From: Cycas panzhihuaensis
Lineage: Eukaryota; Cycadophyta
Direction: 5' to 3'
NCBI GenBank assembly: GCA_023213395.1
Contig: CM041465.1
Coordinates: forward strand, 8,618,001-8,682,000
DNA length: 64,000 bases
Shown: positions 1 through 12,566 of the stretch, piece after piece
Numbering within the stretch: the stretch's first letter is position 1
Layout: each line of letters opens with the position of its first letter
Notes under the pieces: model-generated
Told to the model about the DNA's origin: nothing
The model's input: only the letters and a program-made list of their open reading frames with translations
Database searches by the model: none
Program-made: the position numbers and the translations under genes

Positions 1-260
1 ATTATTTCTAAAAAGGGTTTTAAGTGAACTTTAAATTAGATCACTTAAGTAAAATACACTTTTATGTAAATTATATGTAATTTTATTTCACCTAACTCTA
101 ATTCTCTCTCTCTTAATATAAAAGTAAAATCTCAATGGAGGAGGCTCATTCTTACCTCCCTATTTTGTAAGAGCTACTTTCATTCTCTCAAGTTTCTCTT
201 ACTCCCATGTTTGCCTTTGTGTTTAGTGCATGGAGATGAAGGATAAATCCACTCTTTTCA
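1..260 (+). repeat. 3' LTR of element F (left edge cut by window), B-family Copia LTR
   Basis: This stretch matches the reverse complement of the two 298-bp LTRs of element B, starting about 40 bases into the LTR and ending with the same terminus CTCTTTTCA at 260. The bases after 260 are not the TGTGGTATC primer-binding site seen next to the 5' LTR of B. They resume the LTR of element D. It is therefore the 3' LTR of a plus-strand insertion, or a solo LTR, lying in the D LTR. The expected 5-bp duplication on this side is CATAA (261-265); the other side is outside the window. Confidence 0.85.
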
Positions 261-362
261 CATAAACCATAGGCCAAAAAACACCCCTATAAGACATCCA
301 AAAAGGGTATCATGTGTAACACCTATATATATGTAACACTTGCAAAGTGTTTCACATATCCA
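261..362 (-). repeat. 3' LTR of element D, partial
   Basis: On the minus strand this begins TGGATATGTGAAACACTTTG and aligns with the start of the right-hand D LTR (TGTATATGTTGAAACAC). Shared blocks include CATAAAYCATAGGCC. Only the first hundred or so bases survive in the window before the element F LTR. Confidence 0.75.
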
Positions 363-377
363 ATAATCTCCCACTTC
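363..377 (-). other. Polypurine tract of element D
   Basis: On the minus strand this reads AGTGGGAGATTAT directly before the LTR start. It is the usual Copia plus-strand primer and fixes the LTR boundary at 362. Confidence 0.75.
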
Positions 378-1899
378 TTGAGTAATTTATAAGAAACCTA
401 TATATACAACTACTTAATGCCAAAATCACAACAACCATTGCCTTTCTACAACATCTAAATGTTTGTGTGCTAATAATCTTGGTCAATGAATCTGAAACAT
501 TCTCTTATATAGCAATCTTCTACAAGTCCATCTTGTGGTCTTGAACCATTTCTCTTACAAAATAGAATTACATATTAATATGCTTCGACTAAGCATGAAA
601 TATATGGTTCTTTGCTAGGTAAATGCACTTTGACTATCACAATCTATCCTTATAGCATCTTACTTAAAGCTAATATCTATGTATAATCTCTATAACCAAG
701 TTACTTCCTTGCATGTATGAGTAGCTATCATATACTCTTCTTATGTTCTAGAAAGTACTACAATATACTACCTTTTACTCATCCATCTAACTGCACCACC
801 ACAAAGGGTAAAAACATACCTACTTATAAATCTTCTACTATTAAGATCTCCACCCTAATCAATATTAATAAATCCTCTTAGGTTTATTATTCTACTCTTC
901 ATGGGATCTCCTTATTAGCAAATACCATAGTCTGACATACCTGACAAATACCTAAAAATCATTTTTAATATCCACCCAATACTCCCTGCTTGGGTTTGAT
1001 ATATACTTTCTAACTACTCCCACCACATGGGCAATGTCTAGTCAAGTGTAAACCATCACATATATCAGGCTATTGATAGCACTAGAATAAGGGACAAACA
1101 TCATATCTTCAACTTCTTGGTGAATCTTTTGATACTATTTAGCTAAAAATTTTAAACCAATAAGAGGAGGAACATTAACTAGTTTGCTATCCTACACCCT
1201 AAACCATTACAATATCATCTTAATATACTGCCTTTAGTTAAGCTAAATCTTCCTATTTCTTCTATCCATTTTAATCTCAATACCCAAAATAAAATATGCA
1301 GTACCAAGGTGCTTCATCTTAAAATAAGATGCTAGTTGGCCTTTTACAAGTTAGTTCATTTTTTTATTATTACTAACTAAAAGTATGTCATTAATATATA
1401 AATCTAGAATAATGAAGTGATCACTAACTTATTTATAATATATATAATGATCTACTTTGCTATGCATAAATCCATCTTCCAATATATGTGAATCAAACTT
1501 TTGATACCACATATTCGATGACTATTTCAAGCCATATAATAATTTCTTCAACTTACATACCATATTCTCCTTCCCTGCAACTTTAATCTCTTTAGGTTGT
1601 AATATATAAATTCCTTCCTTAAGGTCACTATGAATAAATACAATCTTTATATCTATTTAATCCACCTGAAAGTCATAGGTAGTTATTATAGATAACAAAA
1701 ATCTAATTAAAGCTACTTTTACAATAGGAGAAACTACCTTACTAAAATCTATTCCCTTGACCTGGGAATATCCCTTTATAACCAAGTGGGCCTTGTACTT
1801 TTCTACAGTACTATATGGATAGAACTTCTTCTTGAAGATCCATTTATTATCAATATGTTTTCTACCATCAAGTAGATTAACCAAATCCCATGTCTTATT
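378..1899 (-). pseudogene. Element D reverse transcriptase and RNase H (decayed)
   Basis: The last third of the Copia polyprotein. Just before element E (1657-1899) it has the segment that opens the Copia reverse transcriptase (NKWIFKKK, then KYKAHLVIKGYSQ). Around 1360-1410 the catalytic box reads YINDILL in place of the usual YVDD. Further on come the RNase H landmarks, including the LAKNHIFHA stretch near 560-600. Many in-frame stops and shifts make it non-functional. It would copy the element RNA inside the virus-like particle. Confidence 0.75.
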
Positions 1900-1904
1900 T
1901 TATC

Positions 1905-2809
1905 TAATCTGAATAGAATGGAAACATAACAACTCAATCTAATTAAAACAACTTAGATTCAATATTACATAAAATACATTTTTATATTTAAAATGTTCTT
2001 ATAAAAATCTATTTATTTTGTGCTCTATTAAGCATATTCTAGACTACTATAATAATTTAGGAATAGATAGAAGAGATTTGGTCTCTTTCTTGGCTGCTAC
2101 ACATTCTCTGAAATATTTTCTAGCAATCTTTTATAAGGAAAATGCTCTCTGTTCAATCGCAACTTACTTTTAGGATGATGGTAAACTCAAGTGTTTCTCT
2201 AGGAGTGATACTACTATCTTTTCCTTCTCCCTAACTATGTTTGAAAATTTGAGGTCTCTTTCTTCCCTCACAAATAGATCTAGGTGGTTTTTTATGCCTT
2301 CTCCCTATCTATTCAACTTCCCTTCCTTCTATTTATTAAATTTTTTTTCCTTCTTTTAAAATAATATTTTATTACATCTATAACTAATGAAAAATTAGCT
2401 AAAATAACTAATTGAGTCTCTCATTAAGTAGTTAATAGGTGTATGACTATGCTAGGTAAATTTTATAATCATTGAGTTAGTATTTTTACTGTCGGTCATA
2501 GTTTAATTATACCTTTTTGTACCTATTCATAGTTTGGCCATACCTACTTGAAATCTGGTCACACTTAGCCACACATTGTTGCATCTACTCATAGTCTAAT
2601 CACATTTGGTTATACTTGGTTATACCTACTTGTAGTCTAGTCGTACTTAGTCATACTTGTTAATATATTTTTTTCCATTTTTAAGAACATATAATTTCAT
2701 TTTTTTCCACCTATTTAATGTTAGAAACACTTGTGAGAATCCATTCAAAGGTATTTACATTCTTTTAGAAGGAAAATAAGGATTAAAAAGCATATGATTT
2801 GAATCATAA
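1905..2809 (-). repeat. 3' LTR of element E
   Basis: This aligns along its length with 7525-8413. On the minus strand it starts TTATGATTCAAATCATATG and ends GATTA, the counterparts of TGATATGAATCATATCC and GATCA in the other copy, so both termini have lost their TG/CA. A purine-rich AAAAGAATTGGAG lies just inside as the polypurine tract. The copies differ at many sites, indicating an old insertion. Confidence 0.82.
2497..2665. repeat. Minisatellite inside the E 3' LTR
   Basis: Degenerate repeats built from GGTCATACCT-like 10-11-mers, grouped in units of roughly 30 bases such as TAGTCTGGTCATACTTGG. The equivalent array is present in the other LTR. Confidence 0.7.
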
Positions 2810-2829
2810 CTCCAATTCTTTTAGAAGTT

Positions 2830-4340
2830 TATGGCCTCATAAACATCATAATTGTAAGTGAGAGAAATTGATTCTTCCCTTCTCCTTGCTATACCATCTC
2901 ACTTTGTTGGGTAGTTGTCCTTTGCCTCTAATCCTAAAGGACTCGGTTTTGCCTTATCTAGTTATGGTTTTCTTCCTTTGAAGAATGCAATTAATTTGCT
3001 ATGGTTCTTCTTTCTCCACTTACAATTCCTCTAGGTTTGGCAAGAGTGTAATACCATCTTTATCTTTGTCCAACATAGATGGATTGAACAACTTTAGATT
3101 CTCAACACTCATAATTGAACATATCTTTATGAATTCTGGTAATTCAAGCTAAAAAGTATTTTCTCCCATTTTCTTCAAGATTCTAAAAGACCTATAATAT
3201 AAAGGCTTCAACTTTTTACCTTCATCCTACAATATTTTCTTACTAAGATGTAACCAAACACAATCTCCTTTCTTGAAGGAATGGTTAATTCTATGTGCAT
3301 CATACCTTTGTTTATATCTCTGCTAAAATCTTTGAAGTTGTTCCTCAACCTGTTAATAAATTTTTCTAATTCTTTTTAAGAATCTTTGTACCTTCTCTTG
3401 CCCTTCTTCTTCCTTTATATTTCTAATAGTTAATTGGGCTAAAAATTCTAAATCAAATGGACTTGTAGGCAGAAATCCCAAACATACCTCGAATGGTGGC
3501 TTCTAAGTTAAGCTATGAATTGCTCTATTAAAGGCAAAGTATAGGTATGAAAGACTTTCATCCCAAGCCTTGGGATACTTGAAGTTATATCCTTGTAACA
3601 ACTGCACTAATGTCCTATTAATAACTTTGGTCTAGCTATCTATTTAAGTATAGAAAGCTATACTTATTCTCAACTTTGTATCCATCATACCCTAAATAGC
3701 TTACCAAAAATGGCTTAAAATTTTATTGTCTTGATAAAAAATAATAGGATTAGGAAGCCCAAAGTTCTTCTAAATGTGTTAGAAAAATAATCTATCTATG
3801 TCTTCTCATATATGCATCTTCCTATAAGGGATTAATACCACCATTTTACTGAATCGATCAACAACTATAAATAAATAATCCATACTATTTTTGATCCATG
3901 GTAGTCTTCTGAGGAAATCCATAGAGATACTCTCTCATGGTTGCAATAGAAAGGGAAGTAGAGTGTATAATCCCAACTTCCCATTAGCTAGATTTGGTGT
4001 GCTATATAATATACATCCTCATACTACTATAGTCGTGTCTTGTTGTATATTAGGCCAATATATGTATCACTATAAATTCAACAATATTTTCCCCACTCCA
4101 AAGTATCCTACTACTTGAGAGGTGTGACTTTCTTTTACCTACTTCATTTGGTCTACATGCTTTAGAATAAAAAGCTTATCATACTTGAAAAGTAGACCAT
4201 TTCTCAATTAAAAATCAACAACTATTTTTCCTTACTGTAGCTACTCTAAGATGGTCTTGAATGCCTCATCTTTTATATATAAACTTGCATACTAATCATG
4301 GTAAAAATGCTAAAATTATAGAGCTTCTAATGAGTTAGAA
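2830..4340 (-). pseudogene. Element E integrase and C-terminal region (decayed)
   Basis: The minus-strand translation shows the Gypsy integrase core: SMDFLRRLPW near 3880-3920 with the first aspartate and a degraded second box (YQDNK). It continues through FKYPKAWDESLSYLYFAFNR and a C-terminal LVRKYCRMKVKS-like region around 3180-3250. Beyond it, near 2880-3000, sequence resembling VRWYSKEKGRINF could be the remains of a chromodomain, which would make this a chromovirus; I am unsure of that point. Numerous stops are present. Integrase would insert the DNA copy into the genome. Confidence 0.65.
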
Positions 4341-4539
4341 ATACCTTATTGTTAAGGAGGTTTAGACAGCAAGTCTATAATTTTATTTATTATGTCTTTC
4401 TTATACTTGACCACAATGTAAAATTATTACAAATAGGACATCCACTTCATGTGCCTAGCCTGCTACAATTTGGACTATGTCTGCAAGAATTACAAAGGCT
4501 TTTAGTTAGTGTGGATGAGCACCTCTTTTCCCAATAAGT

Positions 4540-5720
4540 AAGGTCTCTAATGCTTAATCGCTCGATGTAATGCACAAAGCTCCTTATCGTAAGTTAGGTA
4601 ATTTTTTATAGCTTCATTAAAAGTCTCTAAATGATATGCTATCATTCTTCCCTCTTGCTTCAACACTACTCGCATGGCATAGCCTAAAGCATCGATCTCT
4701 AATTTGAATGGTTTTTGTAATGATGGTAAGGCTAGCGTTTCATAAATTTTTTGTTTTAGAAACCTAAAAGATTTCTCTTGCTTATACCCCCAATGAAATT
4801 TTACATGCCCTCCTATCATTGCATGTAGAGGTACTACAATTTGGGAGAATTTAAAAATAATCTTTTTAAAATATTGATAAGCGCCAATGAAATTCCATAG
4901 TTGTCTTGGGTGTGGGCCAATTAAGAATGACTCTAATCTTTACTAGGTCAATCTTAAATTCTCCTCCTCCAACTATAAATCCTAAGAAGATGAGAGATTA
5001 CTTTTAAAACTCACACTTCTTCAACTTAAGTTTTAACTACTGCTATTGAAGCACTTTGAGCACTTGCTCAATATGTTAGAGGTGATCCTCCCAAGTCTAC
5101 CTAAAAATCAGAGTATCATTAAGATAAATAATAATAAAATCATCAATGAAAAGTCTCAATACCTCATTCATCAATGGTAGGTGCCTAGTACAAACCAAAA
5201 GGCATCACCATCCATTTGAATATCTCTTACTTTAATTTGAAGGTTGTCTTCTAAGTTTTCTCCTCCCAAATTCAAACTTGATGGTAGCCTAATTTTAGGT
5301 CTAATTTATTCAAATATCTTGTAGACTACAACTGGTCCAATAAGTCATCTATCCATGGTAGGGGATGTCAATTCTTTATCGTAATCTTATTTAATATGTA
5401 ATAGTCAATGCATATTATGTAACCTCCATCTTTCTTTGGCACCAAAACAATAGGTGAGCTATAAGGAGAATAACTTGGCTTGATCTCTCCTTACTCCAAG
5501 AGTTCATGAATCTGCTTCTTAGTCTCTTCATTCACCAAAATAGAGTTTTAATAGAGACAGATGAAGAAAAGATGAACCAGCAACCAACTAGATTTCATAC
5601 TTAATTTTCCTCATAGGGGGCAACCCTTTTAGCTCCTAAAGTACCTTATTATACCTTTTCCTTAGGCCTTCAATCTATTGCAATTATTTTCTATCTAGTG
5701 CCTACATTAAGGACACTGCT
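4540..5720 (-). pseudogene. Element E reverse transcriptase and RNase H (decayed)
   Basis: RNase H is clearest at 4547-4819, where a 90-residue open stretch shows the Gypsy pattern: QEKSFRFLKQK, then LPSLQKPFKLEIDA, then IAYHLETFNEA and NYLTYDKELCAL. The nucleic acid polymerase part is upstream, with YLNKLDLRSGYHQ near 5283-5330 and VMPFGL near 5190-5210. Stops are frequent between these islands. Confidence 0.8.
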
Positions 5721-5899
5721 TACTCCTTTTCTTCAACCATTTGCTTCACCATCAATAACACAAATTTCCTATAAACATTAATCAATCTCTTTGCTTATTG
5801 GGAGGATATGACAGAGATCTTCTTTCGAGGTTTTAATGCATTAATCAAGTATACTTTACCATCCTTAATGAGTTAAATCTTTCTTAGCCTCTTGTGATG

Positions 5900-7445
5900 A
5901 ACTCCATTTCTATCATAGAGATATGGATTACCAAACATAACCTAATAAACATCCAAGGGAACCACATTATATTTAACCTCATAAATGGACCTTTATGAAA
6001 TTACAAACTTGAATTTTTATTAGTGACTAATTTGTAATCCTGCGTTTTTTTGTAGCAATCTAAGAGGATATAGTGTTAGATATGCATGCATCTTTAATCC
6101 CAACTTCTTCACTAATGCCTCTGAGATTAAATTTGTTTGGCTTCCTACATCAAAAGTATAATCAACCATGCTTTGTTTTACCTAGATTCTCATAATGAAG
6201 AGATCCTCTCCAATGTCTAGATTAACCTGTTGATGGTTATTTTTAGGTTCAACATTGGCCATGAGCATTAACTTCTCATTAGCTTCTTCAATACTATAAA
6301 TATCTTCTTCTCCTATGGTATTGAGTAAATCTTTACCTTCAATTTTAGCTTTACCTTTTCCCTTATTCTTGGGATACTTCTCTAGGTGTAAAAACCAATA
6401 CTCTTCAATGCTATGTCTTGTCCATTTACAATGCATGTAAGAGACTTTGATCTATTTGGTATTGGCTTGCTTCTTCTTTCCAAAACTCCCAATTAGTTGC
6501 TATCTTGGTTTTTTGAAAAATTTCTTTCCTTGAGGAGGTTTGTTATTATCTTCTTGAGGTACAAACCTTTTTCTCTCTATATAAATATTCTTGTTCATCT
6601 TCTTAATAGCAATTACTTCCTTGCTAGCCTCATTAAGGGTTTTCACTTTAAATAGTTAGAGTTTCTATTGAATATGCTAGTGTAGACCTCTAATATATTT
6701 CAATAGTATATATTTGTCATTTAAAAAAATGACCAACATAACAACTTATTTTTGAAATTCTATTATATAATCTTGGATATTTTAGCCTCTTTCTTTCTTC
6801 TAATACTAGTATTTAATCCACTGTTGTTCTTCATGCCTAATATAATATAATTGCTTCTTAATAAGGGATTTAAATTACTACCATATTATCTCAGCCACAT
6901 CATGGGATTTTAGATACACATTCCACCAAACCAATGCATGTTTAGAGAGTTTCAGCTTAGTAAAAGTGATCCTCTACTAGTTCTTGTACCCATAAATTGA
7001 GAAATATGTCTCTAATTAGTCTAGCTAATTATCCAACTTCTTAGCATTTAGAGCTTCATCATAGATGGGCAATTTTAGCTTTGCCTCAACCTTGAATATA
7101 TGTGCTATTATGGGCTTCTTTAAAGATGGATTTTCATTTATTTCCTCTTCATCTTACTAGTCATCTATAGGTCCCTCCTAGATACCTTCACTTATCTCCT
7201 CTTTTATTGGTTTATCTTCTTCTTTCTTCTTGCCTTTGGCTATGGAAGAGGATGCACCCTACTGGGATATAAGTTGTGCCATAAGTTGAGTCAATATTTC
7301 ATGATTTTACTCCATCGTTAAGAATCTTTTCTCCATTTCTTACTCTGGATTTGTCATCATTCATTGCTATCTATGCTCCCTTTCAAGAGGTTCTGTCAAG
7401 GGTTCTTGAGTCACTTGATATTGGAATTTGGTTTTCATAAAATCT
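5900..7445 (-). pseudogene. Element E gag and protease (decayed)
   Basis: Starts near 7440 with MKTKFQYQVTQEP and has a charged N-terminal region. The retrotransposon gag domain follows around 7000-7090 (KLPIYDEALNAKKLDN, then LETYFSIYGY). A degraded zinc knuckle lies at 6370-6440, where HCKWTRHSIEEYWFLHLEKY stands for a CCHC finger with lost cysteines. The protease motif FDVGSQTNLIS (about 6125-6170) keeps the Asp-x-Gly-Ser core. Gag would form the particle and the protease would process the polyprotein; neither can work here because of stops. Confidence 0.78.
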
Positions 7446-7505
7446 TTTTAACACAACAATATAGTGAGTTTTCTTGTCCCCAAACTCCCAAAGGTTAGGA
7501 ACCAC

Positions 7506-7517
7506 ACTCTAATACCA
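7506..7517 (-). other. Primer-binding site of element E
   Basis: The minus strand reads TGGTATTAGAGT, one or two transitions from the tRNA-Met site TGGTATCAGAGC, seven bases inside the 5' LTR end. Confidence 0.8.
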
Positions 7518-7524
7518 AAAATAT

Positions 7525-8413
7525 TGATCCAAATTGAATGGAAACGTAATAATTTAATCTAATTAAAATAACTTAGATTTAATATTATATAAAATACATT
7601 TTTATATTTAAATGTTTTTACAAAAAATTATTTATTTTATGCTTTATTGAGTATATTCTAGACTTCTATAGTAACTGGGGAATGGATAGAAGAGGTGTGG
7701 TCTCTTTCTTAGCTACTACACACTCTTTGGAATATTTTCCAACAACCTTTTATAAGGAAAATGCCCTCTGTTTAGTTGTAACTCATTTTTAGGATGATGA
7801 TGGGCTTGGGCATCTCTCTATGATTGCTATTATTGTCTTTTCTTTCTCTTTGGTTATATTTAAAACTATGGGGTCTCTTTCTTCTCTCACAAATAGATTT
7901 GGATAGTTTTTCATGCCTTCTCCTTGTCTATTCAACTTCTCTTCCTTCTATTTACTCTATTTTTTTTTATTCTTTTTAAATCATACTTTCCTACATTTAT
8001 AATTAATGAAAATTTTGTTTAAATAACTATTTTAGTCTCTCATTAAGTAGTTGATAGGTGTATGACTATGTTGGGTAAATTTTGTGATCATTGAATCAAT
8101 TTTTTTATTATTAGTCACAGTCTGGTTATACCTGGTTGTACCTATTCATAGTCCAATCATACTTTGTTGTACCTACTCGTAGTCTGGTCATACGTGGTCA
8201 CATCTGGTTATACCTGCTCATAATCTAGTCACTTAGTTACACTTGCTCGTAGTCTGGTCATACCTAGTCATACTTAGTAATACATTTATTTCTATTTTTA
8301 AGAGCATTTTTTTCCATCTATTGAATGCTAGAAACACTTGTGAGACTCTATCCAAAGGTATTTACATTCTTTTAGAAAGAAAATAAGGATTAAAAGGGAT
8401 ATGATTCATATCA
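7525..8413 (-). repeat. 5' LTR of element E, with minisatellite
   Basis: An 889-bp LTR starting TGATATGAATC and ending GATCA on the minus strand, flanked by the TTATC duplication. It holds a copy of the 10-11-mer array (about 8106-8285), matching that in the partner LTR. Confidence 0.85.
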
Positions 8414-8806
8414 TTATCCAAGGCTATCATTTATTTTTCCATAGCCTTCATTTAGAGTTGGCTCTCTTTTGACTTCAGAGCCTCCTGAATAATACCTAGA
8501 TCATCAGTAATAGATAAAACAAAAGAGAAGCGAAAAAAGTCTTTAGGAATATATCTGTTAGACTATCTTCTCTCATGAGTTGATCTCCTCAAGATGTAGG
8601 GTTCTTGAGTTTGAGTTATCTTTACAACTAATCCTTCCTCAACTGATTTATATTCTAATATAGAATCTTCATCCCTTACCTCAAATTGTACCTTATTAGA
8701 GTCTTCCTCCTTTAGTTCTTCATCTTACTTTAGAGAGTTAAACTCCTCTCTAAAGACAATATCAAAACTATACACAACTTTTTATGTTTTAAGGTTATGA
8801 AGCTTT
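8414..8806 (-). pseudogene. Element D polyprotein, linker between integrase and reverse transcriptase
   Basis: The minus-strand sequence reads from LHNLKT through acidic stretches (REEFNSLK, KEEDSNKVQFEV) to LKAMEK and IALD, the start of the conserved WxxAMxxE segment before reverse transcriptase. The frame continues from the integrase at 32348 upward and into the polymerase part below 1900, with elements C and E between the pieces. Confidence 0.75.
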
Positions 8807-9173
8807 TGTTGGGATAATCTCCAATGTGTCTAAGGAGTTGTGCATTTAGGGTCCCTCAAAGCCACATTTAAGGGCCCCTTAAAGCCACCTTTGAGACCCC
8901 CTAGGGCACCTAGACCCAAATATTAGCCACCTAAAGCCACCATAAGCTAACGCATTAAAGTATGTGTTTTATTTCTTAATTATTTTTTAATATTATTTTG
9001 AATTATTTAGGCTAATATGCAGGTTAGGTTGAGGTGCTTGTCGCCTCCCTAAATTTCTATATATGGGGTGAAAATACCTCCTTGGTGTTTTTTAACATCG
9101 CCATTGTTTCGAAATTATATGTTAACTTAAGATGCATTCATTGTAGTCCCACTCTGCTCCTCTGCAACCTACA
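8807..9173 (+). repeat. 5' LTR of element C
   Basis: 367 bp, starting TGTTGGGATAATC and ending GCAACCTACA. It matches 32005-32347 nearly end to end apart from a short indel and scattered transitions. Confidence 0.88.
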
Positions 9174-9175
9174 TT

Positions 9176-9187
9176 TAGTATTAGAGT
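9176..9187 (+). other. Primer-binding site of element C (mutated)
   Basis: TAGTATTAGAGT two bases after the LTR. It differs from TGGTATCAGAGC by transitions only, so the site is old but placed correctly. Confidence 0.7.
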
Positions 9188-12100
9188 AACCTGGTTGATA
9201 GTTGCCATGTAATCATGTGACTTCATGGCTCATTAAATTGGTATATGAATAATATTATACTTTATACTAAGGTTTAACTTTCGATAATCGATGTTTATTA
9301 TTAGATTTTTTCTATTTATATATTTTATGTTTATACCTGCATGACTCCATTATTTTCGATTGATTCTAGCTTCTCCATCTTTGAATGAAATTACCCTATA
9401 TAACTGCTCATCATGATCAACATTGAATTCTCTAGCCCATGGTGAAAACTGTTCATGATTTAGTTGCCTATTCTGAGAGAAATCTCTCTCTAAATCTTTG
9501 TTCTTTGTTTTAAGCTAGTTTTACTCCTCTGCTTCGTTCTCACTCCACAAAGCTCTGTTTGGCTTAGAAATTTATTGGCGACTAGATATCTTGGACATCT
9601 AGCTACTCCTAAAATCTTGCATCAATCTATCTCCTTTATGGTGAGATCTAGCCACCTAAGTCAACTCAGCTCCATTTTCTCAAATTTCTCATTGTTTTCT
9701 TTGATTTCTTCAAATTCATTTTGATTTTTTTTTGTAATCAGGTCTACCCTGCTTGGGTGCCCCCTGTGTAGACATTCTAGCTCAGATCTGAGACAAAAAA
9801 AAAGTAATTTAATCTCAAATTTTCCTCATTGTCCTCTCTATTTACTATGCGCTGCCCATTTTTCTTCTTAAGATATATATATATATACACATCATTTTGA
9901 TTGCCCTTTTTCCATGTATTGCTAGCCTAACCTATGATGTGGATCACTGCGTCTCTCACCATGTTGTAGATCGATTGATTTGATTGACCCTTCTTCTCTG
10001 TTTGCTCCATTTATCTCTGCACAGGTCATCATAGACATCCAGATTTGATTAATTAAGTATATGTTATTTTATGTTATGTTAATAAGGGTTAGAAAAAATT
10101 GAATCATATTTTATAGTTTTTCAATTCCTTTGTTAAGCGATAATCCCTTTAAGGCCTTATCCCTTAGTCCCGTCACGTTTATGTGACCTCAAGAGATTAA
10201 TTAAAGGGGCCATCTCAACTTTACAAAAATTTCCTTTTTATTTTTTCTTTAAAGGGGACCTATCATTTTTTTGTTCGAACTTCTCATTGGAGTATCAATT
10301 TCTAATGAAACTAGTTTTGTTGTGACTGTATTCTCAAGACCTATACTGTAGATTGGTTACTTTCTAGTTTTGGTTCTGATTTGACCAACTTTTAATGATC
10401 TAAAGTCACATTGTTCTTCAGACATTGGTTTATTAAATATAAAGATGCTACTTTACCATTTTGGCTATATCTTCCTTATTTAGAATTTATTTTCTGATCC
10501 ATCAACTTTGCCAGAAAGCTGACTTAGCTCTCTACGTATTGATATAATCTCTTAAGCGGTGTTATAAGATGTTGAAGTTTAGGTATTGTATCAATCATAA
10601 CTGCTCATTAATCGGTATTTTTTTAAGTTTTTCTTCAAGTTCTTTTGAAATAAATCAGATTTAGAGGTCTTTTATCTATAAGTAAACTTTTTTTATACCT
10701 TTTATAAGGTTATATTCTAGTTTTATAACATTTTTATCTTGTAGTACCATTTCAGGCCCATAAATAGGTCCTTACACTTATTGATTAAAATATTGAGCTA
10801 TAGAAGCCAGATTTCTAAATGGTTGGATCTGTTGGAAAGCTAATTTGATATTCTTTAATTTAAGATAGATTTCATTTAATTCTAAGTTCATTTCGTAGGT
10901 TTTTGAAGTAACTTAGTTTCAACTCCTTATTCAGTCCTTATCAGTATCACTTTATAACTTTTCATACATTATATGATCTCAAAAGGTTATAGTTGATTTA
11001 TTATTTACTAACAGCTCATTCTTAAAGTTTTTATCATCTCTTATTTGCATTTTTAAGTTTCCTTTTATAGCAAATAACTAGTTCTTCAAGACTTCAAGTT
11101 AAGAGTAGTCATTCAATCAAAATAAGTACTTCTTTATATTCTAATTATTTATTTTCCATAAGAAACTTATCTTCATTCAAGTATTTATATCATCAAGAGT
11201 TACAATTTAGCTTCTTATTTTTACTATTTTCAAAGGAATAACTACTTTTTTTGCATTGAAAAAGGTCATTTTTATTTGCCTAAGCAACTCTTTATTTTTT
11301 GAAAATTCAAACTTAGATAAAAGAATCTTATTGATCTTTTATATTTTTTTATCATCGAGGGCATTTTATTTCAAATTTGCATGCTTAAAGGCCTTATTTA
11401 ATTTGCATGAATGATTCTACCCAGTTTGTTTATAAACCTACAAAGGAGCTTCTTGTTTATTCATCTTATTTCAAAGAATATTTGCAATAATTTCCATACA
11501 TCTTAAAGTTCATTAGTCAAAGAAGTTTTCTTATTCATTCTAAAGGCATATTTTTGAAAAGTGCCTAACAAAAGCATAATTACAAATCCTTTCTTGACCA
11601 TTATATGCATCAAAAGTTCACTTGGCATTTTTGATTTAAGGGCATTCACATATTAGAAACTTCATTCATTTATTGCTTTACTTATAAAAGCTGCATATAA
11701 TTACTTGTGTACTTTATTTTCAAAAGAGCATTTCAATTTTAATGGCATTGACTTGCATATTGGCATTCCTTCTTTGGTTTATCAAGAGGAGTTATTACTT
11801 GAATATTTTCTTCAAAAGTTTATTATATCATTTATTCATTCTTATTTAGTGGATTTTGTTCTTCTTCTAAGTTATTTCCTTTTATATAGAAAGAATGTTT
11901 TAAGACCCTAAGAAAGACCACATCATTGATTAATTTATTTTCACATTAAAAAGATAATCCCAAATTGAACTACCTCTTTTCTCTAGCCTTTCAAGGAGAA
12001 CAATTAGGACCTCTGAGGTTACCACCTTGCACATGCTAATTGGCCTACTCATATTGGATGAGGACAACCATTAGTTATCAGGTGTGTTCGGTGGCATGCT

Positions 12101-12566
12101 GAGATACAAAACCTTTTTCTATTTAGTATTTGGAGACCAAGGCTAGACCTGGAGAGGGTGAGTGCCTTAGTTTAAGTAACCTTTACTGCTAAATCTATCT
12201 CTAGGCATAAGTCTAGCATAAGTGGGTCCACAATTCAGGGAGGTGTAAAAGCCTTATTAGCAGCCCATGTATTGAGGTAGTGCTCATATACCAGTATATT
12301 GGGTCCTTGTTTTACCATCTATGGGTAGGCACCACTAGACAGGATAGTAACTTTTAAAAGGTATCCCTAGGAGAACCCTAAACTTAGAGCCTAGTAGCCT
12401 TATTAGGTACTAGTTCATTTTTTTAAAACTTTGGGTAAACCTTGGGTTATTTAAACTTGGTGCAAATTTTAAAATCAAAGCTTTTTAAACTTCAAATTCA
12501 AATCTTTTTTAAAAATTTAAATTCAACTTTTGTAAACTTAATCCTTATTTGTCACCCTTGTTCAAT
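9188..12566 (+). other. Long AT-rich leader of element C, no gene seen
   Basis: About 3.4 kb between primer-binding site and gag with no open frame that looks coding. It holds a short AT repeat near 9873-9888, T-rich tracts and, near 11930-12440, a less AT-rich stretch with short direct motifs. I see no similarity to the other elements in the window. It could be a true long leader or captured host noncoding DNA. Confidence 0.6.

Larger units (their letters stand above)
1905..8413 (-). mobile_element. Gypsy element E, nested in D
   Basis: A complete but decayed minus-strand Ty3/Gypsy element with about 0.9-kb LTRs at 1905-2809 and 7525-8413. Both sides carry the same 5-bp target duplication TTATC (1900-1904 and 8414-8418). 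A tRNA-Met type primer-binding site lies beside the right LTR. Internal order on the minus strand is gag, protease, reverse transcriptase, RNase H, integrase, as expected for Gypsy. It splits the Copia D polyprotein just before the conserved TWDL segment of its reverse transcriptase. Confidence 0.88.

Noticed and set aside
2497-2665. Possible CRISPR-like array
   Set aside because: The repeats are degenerate and without unique spacers, and they lie in a plant LTR.
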